Source: Ignavibacteria bacterium
GTDB lineage: Bacteria; Bacteroidota; Ignavibacteria; Ignavibacteriales; Melioribacteraceae
Direction of reading: 5' to 3'
Assembly: GCA_009773205.1 (NCBI GenBank)
Contig: WPAE01000006.1
Location: 62,001-126,000 of the forward strand
DNA: 64,000 nucleotides
Each line of letters opens with the position of its first letter. Positions within the stretch are counted from its first letter, which is position 1. Positions 34,896 through 45,176 of this stretch are shown one piece after another. The notes under the pieces were generated by a model, which saw only the letters and a program-made list of their open reading frames with translations, made no database searches and was not told where the DNA came from. The translations under genes and the position numbers were made by a program.

Positions 34896-35867
34896 ATGGA
34901 AGCTGCTTACATAATTAGTGTAGATTTAGGTGGAACAAAAATTCTTTCTGCTCTTCTTAATGATCAAAATGAAATTGTCTCTAAGTTAAAAATTGCTACA
35001 GAAATTGAAAAAGGCGGCAATGAAATTGTACGTGCTGTTGCAGAATCTGTTAAACAAATTCTTACAGAAAACAACCTTGCCGAAAGCAATATTAAAGCTG
35101 TTTGTATGGGCGTTCCCGGAACGGTTAATCCTTTCACTGGTATTATAGCAGTTGCGCCAAATCTGGGCTTAGTAGAATTCAACATTAAAGAGGCTTTAGC
35201 AAGTCATATATCAATTCCTGTTCTGATTGAAAACGATGTAAACCTTGCCGGGCTTGGCATTAAGAAATATGAATTGAAGGATGAAGTAAAAAACATGATT
35301 GTAGTTTTTGTAGGAACTGGAATTGGCGGCGCATTATTCTTCGATGGAAAAATTTACCGTGGCTCTTCATTCTATGCCGGAGAAATTGGGCATATGCTTG
35401 TAGATTCTAAAGGAGCTTTTTCAATTTCGCCGCTCCACTCTACATTTGAATTAACTGCGAGCCGTACAGCAATAGTTCGAGAAATTAAAAAGAATATTAT
35501 AAAAGGAAAGAATAGTGTACTCAGAGATTATTCAAAATCTAAAAAGCCGATAAAAAGCAAAGTACTTTTGGACGCGCTTAAAAAAGAGGATCCGGTTGTA
35601 ATAAAGCAGCTATCAAAAGCAGGTAGAACAATTGGTACAGTTTTAGGAAGCATAACTACTTTACTCAACATAGATACAATTATTTTAGGCGGCGGTGTAA
35701 TTGAAGCTATGCACGAGTTTATGGTTCCGATTATAACGGAAACATTTAATCATTCTGTTTTAGAAGCCCCAGGTAAATGCGTTAAAATTTTTGAAACAAA
35801 GCTTGGCGATGATGCCGCTTTATACGGCGGCATTGCATTAGCTGAAGAGTTTTTGGGAACTAAATAG
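34896..35867 (+). CDS. ROK family protein (glucokinase-like), without the usual zinc motif
   Basis: A cytosolic 323-aa ASKHA-fold protein. Phosphate-1 motif DLGGTKI (10-16), VCMGVPGTVNPFTG for the second strand, IENDVNLAGLG (catalytic Asp in END), and GTGIGGALFFDGKIYRGSSFYAGEIGHM, the ROK signature with the catalytic-site His. After that His most ROK kinases have CxCGxxGCxE zinc ligands; here the sequence runs LVDSKGAFSISPLHSTFE with no cysteine, so the zinc site is missing while the Glu is kept. It may still be a sugar kinase (the catalytic Asp is present) with altered structure. There is no N-terminal HTH, so it is not a repressor. The last 8 nt overlap the convergent ABC-F gene. Confidence 0.82.
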   Translation: MEAAYIISVDLGGTKILSALLNDQNEIVSKLKIATEIEKGGNEIVRAVAESVKQILTENNLAESNIKAVCMGVPGTVNPFTGIIAVAPNLGLVEFNIKEALASHISIPVLIENDVNLAGLGIKKYELKDEVKNMIVVFVGTGIGGALFFDGKIYRGSSFYAGEIGHMLVDSKGAFSISPLHSTFELTASRTAIVREIKKNIIKGKNSVLRDYSKSKKPIKSKVLLDALKKEDPVVIKQLSKAGRTIGTVLGSITTLLNIDTIILGGGVIEAMHEFMVPIITETFNHSVLEAPGKCVKIFETKLGDDAALYGGIALAEEFLGTK

Positions 35868-37809
35868 TTTCAAATTCTTTTTCTATTTCTTCTAATTTAT
35901 CACTTAACTCAGTCCATAGGCTATATGATTTATCTAACTGAGTTTTTGTTTGCTCGTATTCAAAATTCTTTTCTTTTGCAAGATGTGGATTGCTGAAAAT
36001 ATTCGAATCAGAAAGTTCGTTTTCTAACCTTAACTTTTGTTCTTCTAAAATAGCTGCTTCCTTTTCACACTTTTCTAATTTAGCTCGAACTTCTTTTGTA
36101 GCAGCAAATTTTTTCTGACGCAATTCAGCTTCTATTCTTTTTAGGTCTTTACGTGTTGTTTTTTCGTTAGACATAGTTTCACTTGGCTCTGCTTTTTGCT
36201 CAAGTAATTCTTGCCGTTTCATTATGTAATAATCAATTGTGTCTGGATAGACTTTAACAAAACAATCACGAATTTCTACTACTTTGTTTACTATCGGCCG
36301 AAGAAAATCTATATCGTGAGAAACGATTATTAAAGTTCCGCTAAAGTTAATAAGTGCTTCTTGCAAAATTGTTTTGGAAGAAAAATCTAGATGGTTTGTC
36401 GGCTCATCAAGAAGAATTACATTGGCTTTAGTAAGAAGAAGTCTTGATAAAGCTACACGGCTTCTTTCTCCGCCTGAAAGAACTTTAATTTTTTTGAAAA
36501 CATCATCACCAGAAAAAAGAAAAGAACCAAGAATTGAGCGTATTTGTCCGGCAGATAGTTCACTATTTACTTCTTCGAGCGCATCTATTAAATCAAATTC
36601 CGGTTCTATTGAATCGGCTACTTCTTGTTCGTAGTAAGAAAGCAAAGTGTTGTGCCCAAGTACAACAGAGCCTGTAGTTGGTATTAATTTTGAAGCTATA
36701 ATTTTTGCTAAGGTTGTTTTGCCGGCACCGTTTGGACCAACTATTGCAATTTTATCTTCACGCTCAATTTGTAGATTTACATTCTTAAGAACATCTAAAG
36801 AACCATATGAATGGTTAACATCGAAAATTTCTACCGGGATTATTCCGCTTTTAGGCGGCTCTGGGAATCGTATCTCAATCTTTTTTTCATCGGCTGCAAT
36901 ATCAATCGTTTCAATTTTTTCAAGTTGCTTTATACGGCTTTGGACCTGCTTTGCTTTAGTAGCTTTGTATCTAAACCGCTCAACAAATTTTTCAATTTCC
37001 TTCTTACGCTTTTCTACACTTTTCTGAATAGAGGTTAGTTGTTTTTCTCGTTCTTCTTTATAAACTAAATATTGACTGTAGTTGCCGGAATAAAAATTTA
37101 CCTGCTTGTCAAAAATTTCTATTGTTCTGTTTGTTACGCTGTTAATAAAATATCTATCGTGCGAAATTATGAGAAGCGCTGCGTTTGATAACTGAAGAAA
37201 ATTTATAAGCCAGCCAAGTGTATCAATATCAAGATGATTTGTAGGCTCGTCCATTAAGAGTAAATCGTTTTGAGAGAGAAGAATCTTTGCCATCTGGATT
37301 CTCATTTGCCAGCCGCCGGAAAACTCTTCTGTTCTTCTAAAAAAATCTTTCTCCTTAAAACCTAATCCCATCAAAATTTTTTCTATTCTAGAATCAGCGG
37401 AGTAAAAATCAATCTGCTCTTTTCTTTGTTGAATTTCCCCTAATTCCTCTAAAACTTCGGTACGGTCTTCTTCAGAAATATTTGGATCGTTAAGATTTTC
37501 AAAAACAAGTTTTTCTCTTTCATCGAGCGAATTGATATCTGGCATGGAAGATTTTACTTCGTTGAAAAGGGATTGCCCTCGGAAAGCAATAATATCTTGA
37601 GGCAGATAGCCAATCTTAATTCCTTTTTGTTTTTTAATATTTCCTGTTTCGGGCTGCTCAGTTCCATAAAGTAGTTTCAAAAATGTTGTTTTGCCGGTTC
37701 CGTTTGAACCGACAAGTGCAATTTTATCGTGCCTGGAAATTCTGAGGTTTACACCATCAAATAAATTTTCTCCGGTAAACTGAATTGAGAGGTCAGAAAT
37801 ATCAATCAT
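35860..37809 (-). CDS. ABC-F family ATPase (YdiF/EttA-like)
   Basis: The second ABC-F protein of the window, 649 aa, with no membrane segments. Domain one: GSNGTGKTT (34-42), FSGGWQMRIQMA signature and LLLMDEPTNHLDIDT. Linker with FVERFRYKATKAKQVQSRIKQLEK, the tRNA-facing arm. Domain two: GPNGAGKTT, LSGGERSRVALSRLL and ILLDEPTNHLD. A charged coiled-coil end (about 555-649). The FSGGW variant and RYKATKAKQVQSR arm set it apart from the Uup-like copy at 2499 and recall the YdiF/ABCF3 group. It lies 6 nt behind the propeller gene on the same strand, probably in one transcript. Confidence 0.9.
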   Translation of the reverse strand: MIDISDLSIQFTGENLFDGVNLRISRHDKIALVGSNGTGKTTFLKLLYGTEQPETGNIKKQKGIKIGYLPQDIIAFRGQSLFNEVKSSMPDINSLDEREKLVFENLNDPNISEEDRTEVLEELGEIQQRKEQIDFYSADSRIEKILMGLGFKEKDFFRRTEEFSGGWQMRIQMAKILLSQNDLLLMDEPTNHLDIDTLGWLINFLQLSNAALLIISHDRYFINSVTNRTIEIFDKQVNFYSGNYSQYLVYKEEREKQLTSIQKSVEKRKKEIEKFVERFRYKATKAKQVQSRIKQLEKIETIDIAADEKKIEIRFPEPPKSGIIPVEIFDVNHSYGSLDVLKNVNLQIEREDKIAIVGPNGAGKTTLAKIIASKLIPTTGSVVLGHNTLLSYYEQEVADSIEPEFDLIDALEEVNSELSAGQIRSILGSFLFSGDDVFKKIKVLSGGERSRVALSRLLLTKANVILLDEPTNHLDFSSKTILQEALINFSGTLIIVSHDIDFLRPIVNKVVEIRDCFVKVYPDTIDYYIMKRQELLEQKAEPSETMSNEKTTRKDLKRIEAELRQKKFAATKEVRAKLEKCEKEAAILEEQKLRLENELSDSNIFSNPHLAKEKNFEYEQTKTQLDKSYSLWTELSDKLEEIEKEFETI

Positions 37810-37815
37810 GAAAAA

Positions 37816-40032
37816 TTATTTCCGTATTACAGCAACTTTAGCTGTTTTTATGTTGTTGCCTTCATCATCATAAGCAACAATAAAATAAATACCGCTTGCA
37901 ACAAGATTGCCCCTCGAATCCTTTCCATCCCAAAAAGCTATTTTGCCGCCTGGAGTATCATAATCTGCAATTAGATCGCCTGTAATGCTCAACACTTTTA
38001 TGCTGCTTCCTTTTATCAATCCATCAATTGTAATGTTGTTACTTTTCCCAATTACAAATGGGTTCGGGTAAATGAATAAATCATCGAAGTTTTCTCTTGG
38101 TTCTACGAAAGAAGTGGAAAGTTCTGCTAAACCAAAATTTGTTCCGATGAAAACTTTTCCGCTTTTAGGATCTATGGCTAAACTGACAACGTTATTGTCT
38201 GGGAGAGGACTGTTTTCCGCAGTGAAGTTTTGAATTAATTGATAGCCGTCTGAAGAAAGAACAAATAAACCTTTATTTGTTCCAATCCATTTTTGATCAA
38301 TAGGATCAACAGCAATACAGTTTACGGAAAGATTTCTAACTGCCAAGCCTACTAATTTTGTTAAAGTAGTTTTTGGTCTTGCCGGATCGCTAATCATATT
38401 AACGCCGATATCCATTCCTATCCAAAGCTGTCCGCGTCTATCCACAGCAAGACTCGAAATCAAATCGCTCGAAAGTCCATCTGATTTTGATAAATAACCT
38501 TGCGTATCATCCAAAGTATTTTCAAAAGTGCCTTTATCGTTGAAGTAATAAAGCCCGCGGTTACCTTGAATAGGGAAAAACCATTTTGAACCATATTCAT
38601 CAATTACCATTTTATCTAAAAAATCACTTGTAGATATTATTGGATTTGTAAAAGAATAGTGATACCATTTTTTATCTTTTGTAAACAAACTAATTGGCTT
38701 CCCTGCATTCGATAATGGATTAATCATCCATACATTACCTTTAGAATCTGTTTTAATATCCGAAATCACTAAAAACTTATCGTTTGCCGGTATTCCTACC
38801 ATACCCGAGTTAGTTGTGTTGTAAGTTTCAAATTTACCATTCTTATAAAAAACGGCACCTTGTCCCCAAGTACCAAGATAAATAGTAGAATCGCTGCCAG
38901 CAGTTAAATTATATATAGCGTTTGAAACTAACTGAGGATAACTCTTCATATCATAAGTTTTCCATCTTGTCCCATCAAATTCAAAAAAACCTTTACCTGT
39001 TACATCTTTTCCTGTTGCTACCCAAACTGAACCACTTTTTGAAACAGACAAATTCAAAAAAGAATTACTAGCCGGCGAACTTGGTAAGATTATTCTTGTT
39101 CTGTTGTTCTTTAATTCCAACAAACCATTTGCTGTGGCAATATAAACTCCAGAGGCGTTTATATTCAGCGATTGAAATTTGGTTGAAGCATTTTCATATA
39201 GAGTAACATCCTGAAGATTTACTAATTGGTATAAAGCATTTTCTCCAAGCATATAGAGGGAGTTATTATAAACAACTAGATCAATAACCTTTTTATCCTT
39301 AAGTAAAAAGTGACTCCAATTATTATTCTGAAATCTGTACAAACCGTTTGAAGTAGCTGCAATAATTTCTGAGTTGAATTGAACAATTTTGTAAGGCACA
39401 ACAGTAGTGCTTCCACTTTTCAGCGTGAAACTATCCCAAGACTCTGGCGCCGCAAGGTTTTGTGCATTGCTTTTTTGGACTGCAATTCCGGACTGAGTAC
39501 ATGCAAAGAACACTTTACTTTTGAAAACGCTTAACACTTTAGTTTCGGAAGGAAAAGAACCTAATTTTAAGTAGCTATCAAGCAAAGCAAGCTTCTGTGC
39601 GCTCACTACAGTAATTCCAAGATCTGAGGAGATTATTACAGAGTCACCTTTAATGAAAATATTATTAATACTTTTTTGTGTTCTATTTGTGCTGTAGATG
39701 TCTAAAATTTTATCAATAGAATTTGTTTTTGGGTTAAGTGAATTAATATGCCCTTCACCGGTGCCAAACCATAATTTGTTGTTAGCGTCTAAACCAATTG
39801 CGGTTAGGTTTTGACTGCTTAGCCCATCTGCTTTTGTGTAAACTGTGTAGGATGTATCGCTAACTCCCGTTTTGAAAGCTCCGCCAGAAGTTGCAGCCCA
39901 AATTTCATTCCCAATTAGAACGGATCCCTTTACACTTTTCATATCAGCATAAATTTTCCAATTCCCAAAATTTTGCGCGGACATGCACGTTGAGAAGACA
40001 ATAAGAATTATGAGAATTCTTGATACTTTCAT
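37816..40032 (-). CDS. Large secreted propeller protein with FlgD-like C-terminal domain
   Basis: A 738-aa exported protein with signal peptide MKVSRILIILIVFSTCMSAQ. Most of it consists of Reg_prop-type propeller blades: AIGLDANNKLWFGTGEGHINSL, SVSKSGSVWVATGKD, SLAVDRRGQLWIGMDIGVN, IAVDPIDQKWIGTNKGLFVLSS, LAIDPKSGKVFIGTNFGLAEL. There are about 14 candidate blades, enough for two propellers. The C-terminal about 85 residues (FIYPNPFVIGKSNN then FWDGKDSRGNLVASGIYFIVAY) form the FlgD-like/T9SS-type tail. It resembles the periplasmic half of hybrid two-component sensors, but no kinase is attached or adjacent. Upstream lies a 112-nt gap to the PHP gene. Confidence 0.82.
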   Translation of the reverse strand: MKVSRILIILIVFSTCMSAQNFGNWKIYADMKSVKGSVLIGNEIWAATSGGAFKTGVSDTSYTVYTKADGLSSQNLTAIGLDANNKLWFGTGEGHINSLNPKTNSIDKILDIYSTNRTQKSINNIFIKGDSVIISSDLGITVVSAQKLALLDSYLKLGSFPSETKVLSVFKSKVFFACTQSGIAVQKSNAQNLAAPESWDSFTLKSGSTTVVPYKIVQFNSEIIAATSNGLYRFQNNNWSHFLLKDKKVIDLVVYNNSLYMLGENALYQLVNLQDVTLYENASTKFQSLNINASGVYIATANGLLELKNNRTRIILPSSPASNSFLNLSVSKSGSVWVATGKDVTGKGFFEFDGTRWKTYDMKSYPQLVSNAIYNLTAGSDSTIYLGTWGQGAVFYKNGKFETYNTTNSGMVGIPANDKFLVISDIKTDSKGNVWMINPLSNAGKPISLFTKDKKWYHYSFTNPIISTSDFLDKMVIDEYGSKWFFPIQGNRGLYYFNDKGTFENTLDDTQGYLSKSDGLSSDLISSLAVDRRGQLWIGMDIGVNMISDPARPKTTLTKLVGLAVRNLSVNCIAVDPIDQKWIGTNKGLFVLSSDGYQLIQNFTAENSPLPDNNVVSLAIDPKSGKVFIGTNFGLAELSTSFVEPRENFDDLFIYPNPFVIGKSNNITIDGLIKGSSIKVLSITGDLIADYDTPGGKIAFWDGKDSRGNLVASGIYFIVAYDDEGNNIKTAKVAVIRK

Positions 40033-40144
40033 TTAATCCTCGTTTTATGATTACAGATGGTAGAAAAATTAATAATCAAATTTACCTAATAATGGTAGAA
40101 CAAAAAGTAGAAAAATTCATAGGCGATATGTTGTGTAGAAAGGT

Positions 40145-40975
40145 TTATGCATTATTCTTTTGCAGCATTTTTCTCATTGCATCTAATTGATTGCCCGAAA
40201 TATAATATTTACCAAGGTTTTCGTTATCCATTTTTTTGCCTCCATGAAAATCAGAACCGCCGGATTCTAAAAGACAGTATTGGTTTACTATTCCACGGTA
40301 AAACTGAATCTGGTTTTCGTTGTGGCACGGATGAATAGTTTCGATACCGTCTACGCCGGTTTTTATTAAACTCATCAACAAATTTTCTTTCATAAAACCG
40401 GGATGAGCAATAAACGATAATCCGCCGGCATCGTTTATCAGTTTTAAGGCGCTTTGAGGAGAAACATGAATTTTCCTTTCAAAAGCAGGCCCATAATCAC
40501 CAATATATTTTTCAAAAGCTTCTTGATAATTCTTTACTATTCCAAGATCTGCCATAGCGTATGCAATGTGTGGTCTTCCTACAGCAGAGTTTTTAGCATG
40601 ATCCAGAACGTCATCAAAAGTAATTTTAAGCCCGAGGTTTTGAAGTTTCTTTACAATTCTCTTAGCGCGGTGAATTCTTTCATCCCGAAAAAATTGTAAA
40701 TACTTTTGAAGTTCATCATTATCTAAATCAATAAAGTATGCAAGCAAATGAATTTCTTTATCATCTAGATCAGTGCTAATTTCAACACCGGTTATTAGTT
40801 CAATGCCTAAATCAAGGGCACATTCTGTAGCTTCTTTTATCGCATAGACCGAATCGTGATCGGTTATGCTTAGTGTATTTATTTCATTTTTATAAGCTAA
40901 CTGAACTAACTCACAAGGAGTTAAAGCGCCATCGGAGTATAAGGTGTGTGTATGTAGATCAATTTTTGTATACAT
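40145..40975 (-). CDS. PHP-domain phosphoesterase (RNase AM/TrpH-like)
   Basis: A 276-aa trinuclear metal hydrolase. The four PHP motifs are present: DLHTHTLYSDG (6-16), ITDHDSV (37-43), GVEIS (about 64-68), FIAHPGF and GSDFHG. An inserted helical segment with GRPHIAYAMADLG and YIGDYGPAFE is specific for the YciV/TrpH (RNase AM) group, which trims RNA 5' ends or hydrolyses 3',5'-nucleoside bisphosphates. It starts 2 nt after the stop of the Crp-family regulator, so the two are cotranscribed. Confidence 0.87.
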   Translation of the reverse strand: MYTKIDLHTHTLYSDGALTPCELVQLAYKNEINTLSITDHDSVYAIKEATECALDLGIELITGVEISTDLDDKEIHLLAYFIDLDNDELQKYLQFFRDERIHRAKRIVKKLQNLGLKITFDDVLDHAKNSAVGRPHIAYAMADLGIVKNYQEAFEKYIGDYGPAFERKIHVSPQSALKLINDAGGLSFIAHPGFMKENLLMSLIKTGVDGIETIHPCHNENQIQFYRGIVNQYCLLESGGSDFHGGKKMDNENLGKYYISGNQLDAMRKMLQKNNA

Positions 40976-40977
40976 GT

Positions 40978-41658
40978 TTAGAAGAACATTTCCTTAAACT
41001 TTTCGTAATCAAGTATTCTAAGTTTACTTCCTTCCATTTCCACAAGACCTTTTTTTGCAAAAGAATGTAATGTTCTAGAAATGGTTTCTCTTGAAGTGCC
41101 CGCCATATTAGCCAAATCTTGCTGCAGAGGCAGTTTGTCTATTTCTACTTTGCCATGTTTTATTTTTCCAACATCATCAGCTAATTGTAAAATAACAGTA
41201 GCTACTTTGCCTTCAGCATCTTTAAGAGAAAGCGCTTTAATTTTCATATCGGCGTTTCTTAATCTTCTTGTAAGTTCTTGAAGAAGTGCAATAGAAACTT
41301 CAGGATGTTCATACAGCAGAGTTAAAAAGTCATTTCTTTGAATAATAAACAATTCGCTCTTCTCTATTGTTGTTACAGTAGCAGAACGGGTTAGTCCATC
41401 AAGAATTGCCATTTCTCCAAAGAAATCACTTTCTCCCAATATTGTTAAGATAACCTCTTTTCCATCGTTGCTGGTTCTGCTAACTTTTACTTTCCCGCTA
41501 ACAATTACAAAAAGAGCAGTACCTGCTTCTTCTTCCAGTAAAATAACTTCATTCTTTGTGTAAGTTTTTCTCGAGCCAATTCTTTCTATTTTTTCTATAG
41601 AATCCTTATCAAGTTCAGAAAAAATTGGAACATAATTAAGAAATTCTGAATCTGCCAT
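40978..41658 (-). CDS. Crp/Fnr family transcriptional regulator
   Basis: A 226-aa regulator, started at ATG 41658 with GAGGA upstream (a TTG one codon earlier is less likely). The N-terminal cyclic-nucleotide-binding beta-roll contains GESDFFGEMAILDGLTRSATV, close to the CRP phosphate-binding cassette. The C-terminal winged helix reads LPLQQDLANMAGTSRETISRTLHSFAKKGLVEM. It has no cysteine at all, so it is not an FNR-type iron-sulfur oxygen sensor. It is divergent from gap across 184 nt and upstream of the PHP gene in the same transcript. It could regulate the gap-pgk promoter it faces, but that is untested inference. Confidence 0.9.
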   Translation of the reverse strand: MADSEFLNYVPIFSELDKDSIEKIERIGSRKTYTKNEVILLEEEAGTALFVIVSGKVKVSRTSNDGKEVILTILGESDFFGEMAILDGLTRSATVTTIEKSELFIIQRNDFLTLLYEHPEVSIALLQELTRRLRNADMKIKALSLKDAEGKVATVILQLADDVGKIKHGKVEIDKLPLQQDLANMAGTSRETISRTLHSFAKKGLVEMEGSKLRILDYEKFKEMFF

Positions 41659-41726
41659 CAAAGTCCTCTTGTTTATTAAAAAATTTACTTTGTTTCTAAA
41701 TGAAAGATAATTTTTTCAATATTAAG

Positions 41727-41737
41727 GAACAATGTTC
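41727..41737. promoter_or_regulatory. Possible operator: inverted repeat GAACA-A-TGTTC
   Basis: An 11-bp inverted repeat with a one-base centre lies in the shared upstream region of the Crp-family gene and gap. It does not match the E. coli CRP or FNR half sites. Its position between divergent genes is the only support. Confidence 0.25.
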
Positions 41738-41842
41738 ATTTTGAGAATTAGGTGCTACACTTTTAGTGCATTGAAACTTCCGACGTGATTATCTATATTT
41801 GCTGGCGTGAGATATAACCACATGTAATAGGAGATAAGACTA

Positions 41843-42864
<1,022 letters not shown>

Positions 42865-42890
42865 CAAGCAATTAATATTTTTTGCTACTG

Positions 42891-42917
42891 CGTCCGCCAA
42901 CTGGCGGACGTCTTTTT
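42891..42917 (+). terminator. Rho-independent terminator/attenuator between gap and pgk
   Basis: CGTCCGCC (42891-42898) and GGCGGACG (42903-42910) form a perfect 8-bp GC-rich stem with loop AACT, followed by TCTTTTT. It lies in the 78-nt gap between gap and pgk. Some transcripts probably stop here, so pgk may have lower or separate expression. Confidence 0.85.
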
Positions 42918-42942
42918 ATAACGAAGAATTTCTGGAGGAAAC

Positions 42943-44142
42943 ATGAAAAAGCTAAGCATTGATAAAGTTGAGTTAAAAGGTAAAAGAGTATTAGTTCGTG
43001 TAGATTTTAACGTCCCATTAGATGAAAACTTACAAATTACCGATGATATTAGAATTACATCTGCGCTTCCAACCGTAAAGAAAATTATAGTTGAAGGAGG
43101 TAAATGTATTTTGATGAGCCACCTTGGAAGGCCTAAAGGCGGACCAAATCCAAAATATAGTCTTAAGCCGGTTGCAGTTCGTTTAGGCGAATTACTAGAA
43201 ACAGAAGTAAAATTTGCGCCCGATTGCATTGGCGCACAAGTTAAAATGATTGTTGATTCTATGAAGGAAGGGGAAGTTCTTCTTCTCGAAAATTTACGCT
43301 TCCATACTGAAGAAGAAAAGAACATTCCAGAGTTTGCACAACAATTAGCAGAACTTGGCGATGTTTACATCAACGATGCATTTGGATCTGCGCACCGTGC
43401 GCATGCTTCTACTGAAGGTGTTACAAAGTTTATCAAAGTTTGCGCTTCCGGTTATTTGATGCAAAAAGAATTAGACTACTTAGGCAGCGCTGTTGCAAAT
43501 CCGGTTCGTCCTTTCACTGCAATTTTAGGCGGTTCAAAAATTTCTGGCAAAATTGATGTTATAGAAAATTTACTTCCAAAAGTAGATTATTTATTAATTG
43601 GCGGAGGAATGGCTTATACTTTCTATAAAGCTATGGGTTATGAAATAGGGAACTCATTACTCGAAGCCGAAAAGGTTGAGCTTGCAAAAGAAATGTTGGA
43701 GAAATTCAAAACTTCTAAGGCAAAAGTTCTCCTGCCAAAAGACAATGTAGTTACATCTGAGTTCAAGAATGAATCTATGGCAAATGTTGTTGATTCAAAC
43801 ATGATTCCATCTGATAAAATGGGCTTAGATATTGGTCCAAATACAGTTGAAGAATTCTCAAAAATTATTTCTGAGAGCAAAACTATTGTTTGGAACGGAC
43901 CAATGGGTGTTTTCGAGTTTGATAACTTTGCAGCAGGAACAAACGCTGTTGCTCAGGCTTTAGCAGATGCTACTGAAAAAGGCGCTGTTACAATTATAGG
44001 CGGCGGAGATTCTGCAGCAGCCATAAGCAAAGCTGGTTTAGATGATAAAGTTTCTCACGTATCAACTGGCGGCGGCGCTTCTTTAGAGTTCTTGGAAGGG
44101 AAAGTCCTTCCAGGCGTTGCTGCTTTGAACGATGCGAACTGA
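42943..44142 (+). CDS. pgk: Phosphoglycerate kinase
   Basis: Transfers phosphate between 1,3-bisphosphoglycerate and ADP in glycolysis or gluconeogenesis. At 399 aa it has the typical bacterial length. [20 protein letters not shown] (22-41) is the N-terminal substrate site, [14 protein letters not shown] the arginine/histidine patch, GSAHRAHAS and [18 protein letters not shown] the hinge and nucleotide domain, and [15 protein letters not shown]-like text near the C-terminus ([14 protein letters not shown]) the nucleotide loop. GGAGG lies directly upstream of the ATG. It follows gap as expected, but across a terminator-like hairpin. Confidence 0.96.
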   Translation: MKKLSIDKVELKGKRVLVRVDFNVPLDENLQITDDIRITSALPTVKKIIVEGGKCILMSHLGRPKGGPNPKYSLKPVAVRLGELLETEVKFAPDCIGAQVKMIVDSMKEGEVLLLENLRFHTEEEKNIPEFAQQLAELGDVYINDAFGSAHRAHASTEGVTKFIKVCASGYLMQKELDYLGSAVANPVRPFTAILGGSKISGKIDVIENLLPKVDYLLIGGGMAYTFYKAMGYEIGNSLLEAEKVELAKEMLEKFKTSKAKVLLPKDNVVTSEFKNESMANVVDSNMIPSDKMGLDIGPNTVEEFSKIISESKTIVWNGPMGVFEFDNFAAGTNAVAQALADATEKGAVTIIGGGDSAAAISKAGLDDKVSHVSTGGGASLEFLEGKVLPGVAALNDAN

Positions 44143-44178
44143 GTTGTTGTTTAGTAGATCAAGGTCATGACCAAGTGT

Positions 44179-44214
44179 AAGATCAAGAAAAATCTTAATC
44201 TTACTCTTGATCTT
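44179..44214. terminator. 10-bp inverted repeat downstream of pgk
   Basis: AAGATCAAGA (44179-44188) and TCTTGATCTT (44205-44214) are perfectly complementary with a 16-nt loop. The following plus-strand sequence is pyrimidine-rich (TTGTTCTTACTCTTTTTTTC), so termination after pgk is plausible. The whole 122-nt gap is low-complexity and built from repeats of CTTGATCTT/CTTGTTCTT. Confidence 0.5.
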
Positions 44215-44264
44215 GTTCTTACTCTTTTTTTCTTGCTCTTGTTCTTAAAATAAAAGGAAATATT

Positions 44265-45176
44265 ATGGGTTTAGATTCACGTGATTATTACCGTCCATCC
44301 GGCGGCTTTTCTTTTTTCCCGCCAATGATAAAAAATCTGTTGATCATCAACATCGCTGTTTTCTTTATCCAAAAAATATTTGCGAGCATTGCTTTCGATG
44401 GTGTTCGCGGCGATCTAATTCTTAATCATTATTTTGCTCTAAACCCTTTGGTTGGGATTGATTCTAATTTTCAACTCTGGCAGTTTTTTACTTATCAATT
44501 TATGCATGGCGATTTTATGCATATCTTCTTCAACATGCTTATGCTTTGGATGTTTGGAATGGAAATAGAAAACCTAATGGGCTCAAAAAAATTTTTAGTT
44601 TTCTATCTAATTAGCGGATTAGGTGCCGGGATATTGCAATTGATTGGGACACCTCTTCTTTCCGATAGTTTTGGATATACCATTGGTGCAAGCGGCGCTG
44701 TTTATGGTGTAATGATTGCTTTCGCTATGTTTTTCCCTGATAGATACATTATGTTCTATTTCTTGATTCCTGTTAAAGCCAAATACCTTATTGCTTTCTT
44801 CATTGTACTTGAATTTATTTCGGTAAGTGAAGTTTCTTTTGTAGCTCACTTGGCACATATTGGAGGCGCACTTACAGGTTTTATTTTCTTACTAATAGAT
44901 CGCAAAAATCAATTTAACTTAGATCGGTTGTTTAACAATTTTAAAAGACAAAACAGTTTTAGAAATAATCCATTTAAAACTGGATACAAGAAAAGACCGG
45001 TGAGCAGTTCTGATGTTGAAGAAGCTCAGTACTATGATATAAATGAAAAACCTAAGGAAGAAGAAGCTACTCAAGAAGTAATTGATAAAATCTTAGATAA
45101 AATTTCTAAAAGCGGATACCAAGGATTAAGCGATCGTGAAAAACGGATTTTATTTGAAGCAAGTAAAAAGAAATAA
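44265..45176 (+). CDS. Rhomboid family intramembrane serine protease
   Basis: A polytopic 303-aa protein. Six hydrophobic segments cover residues 22-210. FMHGDFMHIFFNMLMLWMFG is the L1/TM2 signature, GASGAVYG holds the nucleophile Ser143, and HLAHIGG the partner His198, so the Ser-His dyad is intact. A cytosolic tail of about 90 charged residues (from 210) ends GYQGLSDREKRILFEASKKK, a short motif common in Bacteroidota rhomboid tails. Substrate unknown. The end overlaps the next gene by 41 nt in a different frame, which implies coupled translation. Confidence 0.92.
   Translation: MGLDSRDYYRPSGGFSFFPPMIKNLLIINIAVFFIQKIFASIAFDGVRGDLILNHYFALNPLVGIDSNFQLWQFFTYQFMHGDFMHIFFNMLMLWMFGMEIENLMGSKKFLVFYLISGLGAGILQLIGTPLLSDSFGYTIGASGAVYGVMIAFAMFFPDRYIMFYFLIPVKAKYLIAFFIVLEFISVSEVSFVAHLAHIGGALTGFIFLLIDRKNQFNLDRLFNNFKRQNSFRNNPFKTGYKKRPVSSSDVEEAQYYDINEKPKEEEATQEVIDKILDKISKSGYQGLSDREKRILFEASKKK

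Noticed and set aside
36647-37027. A 126-codon plus-strand frame inside the ABC-F gene
   Set aside because: The minus-strand frame carries Walker and signature motifs; the plus-strand product has none.
40978-41658. FNR-type oxygen-sensing regulator
   Set aside because: The protein has no cysteine residue.
42885-43325. A 146-codon open frame on the minus strand across the start of pgk
   Set aside because: It mirrors the conserved pgk coding sequence, and its protein is Ser/Phe-rich without motifs, as expected from an antisense shadow.
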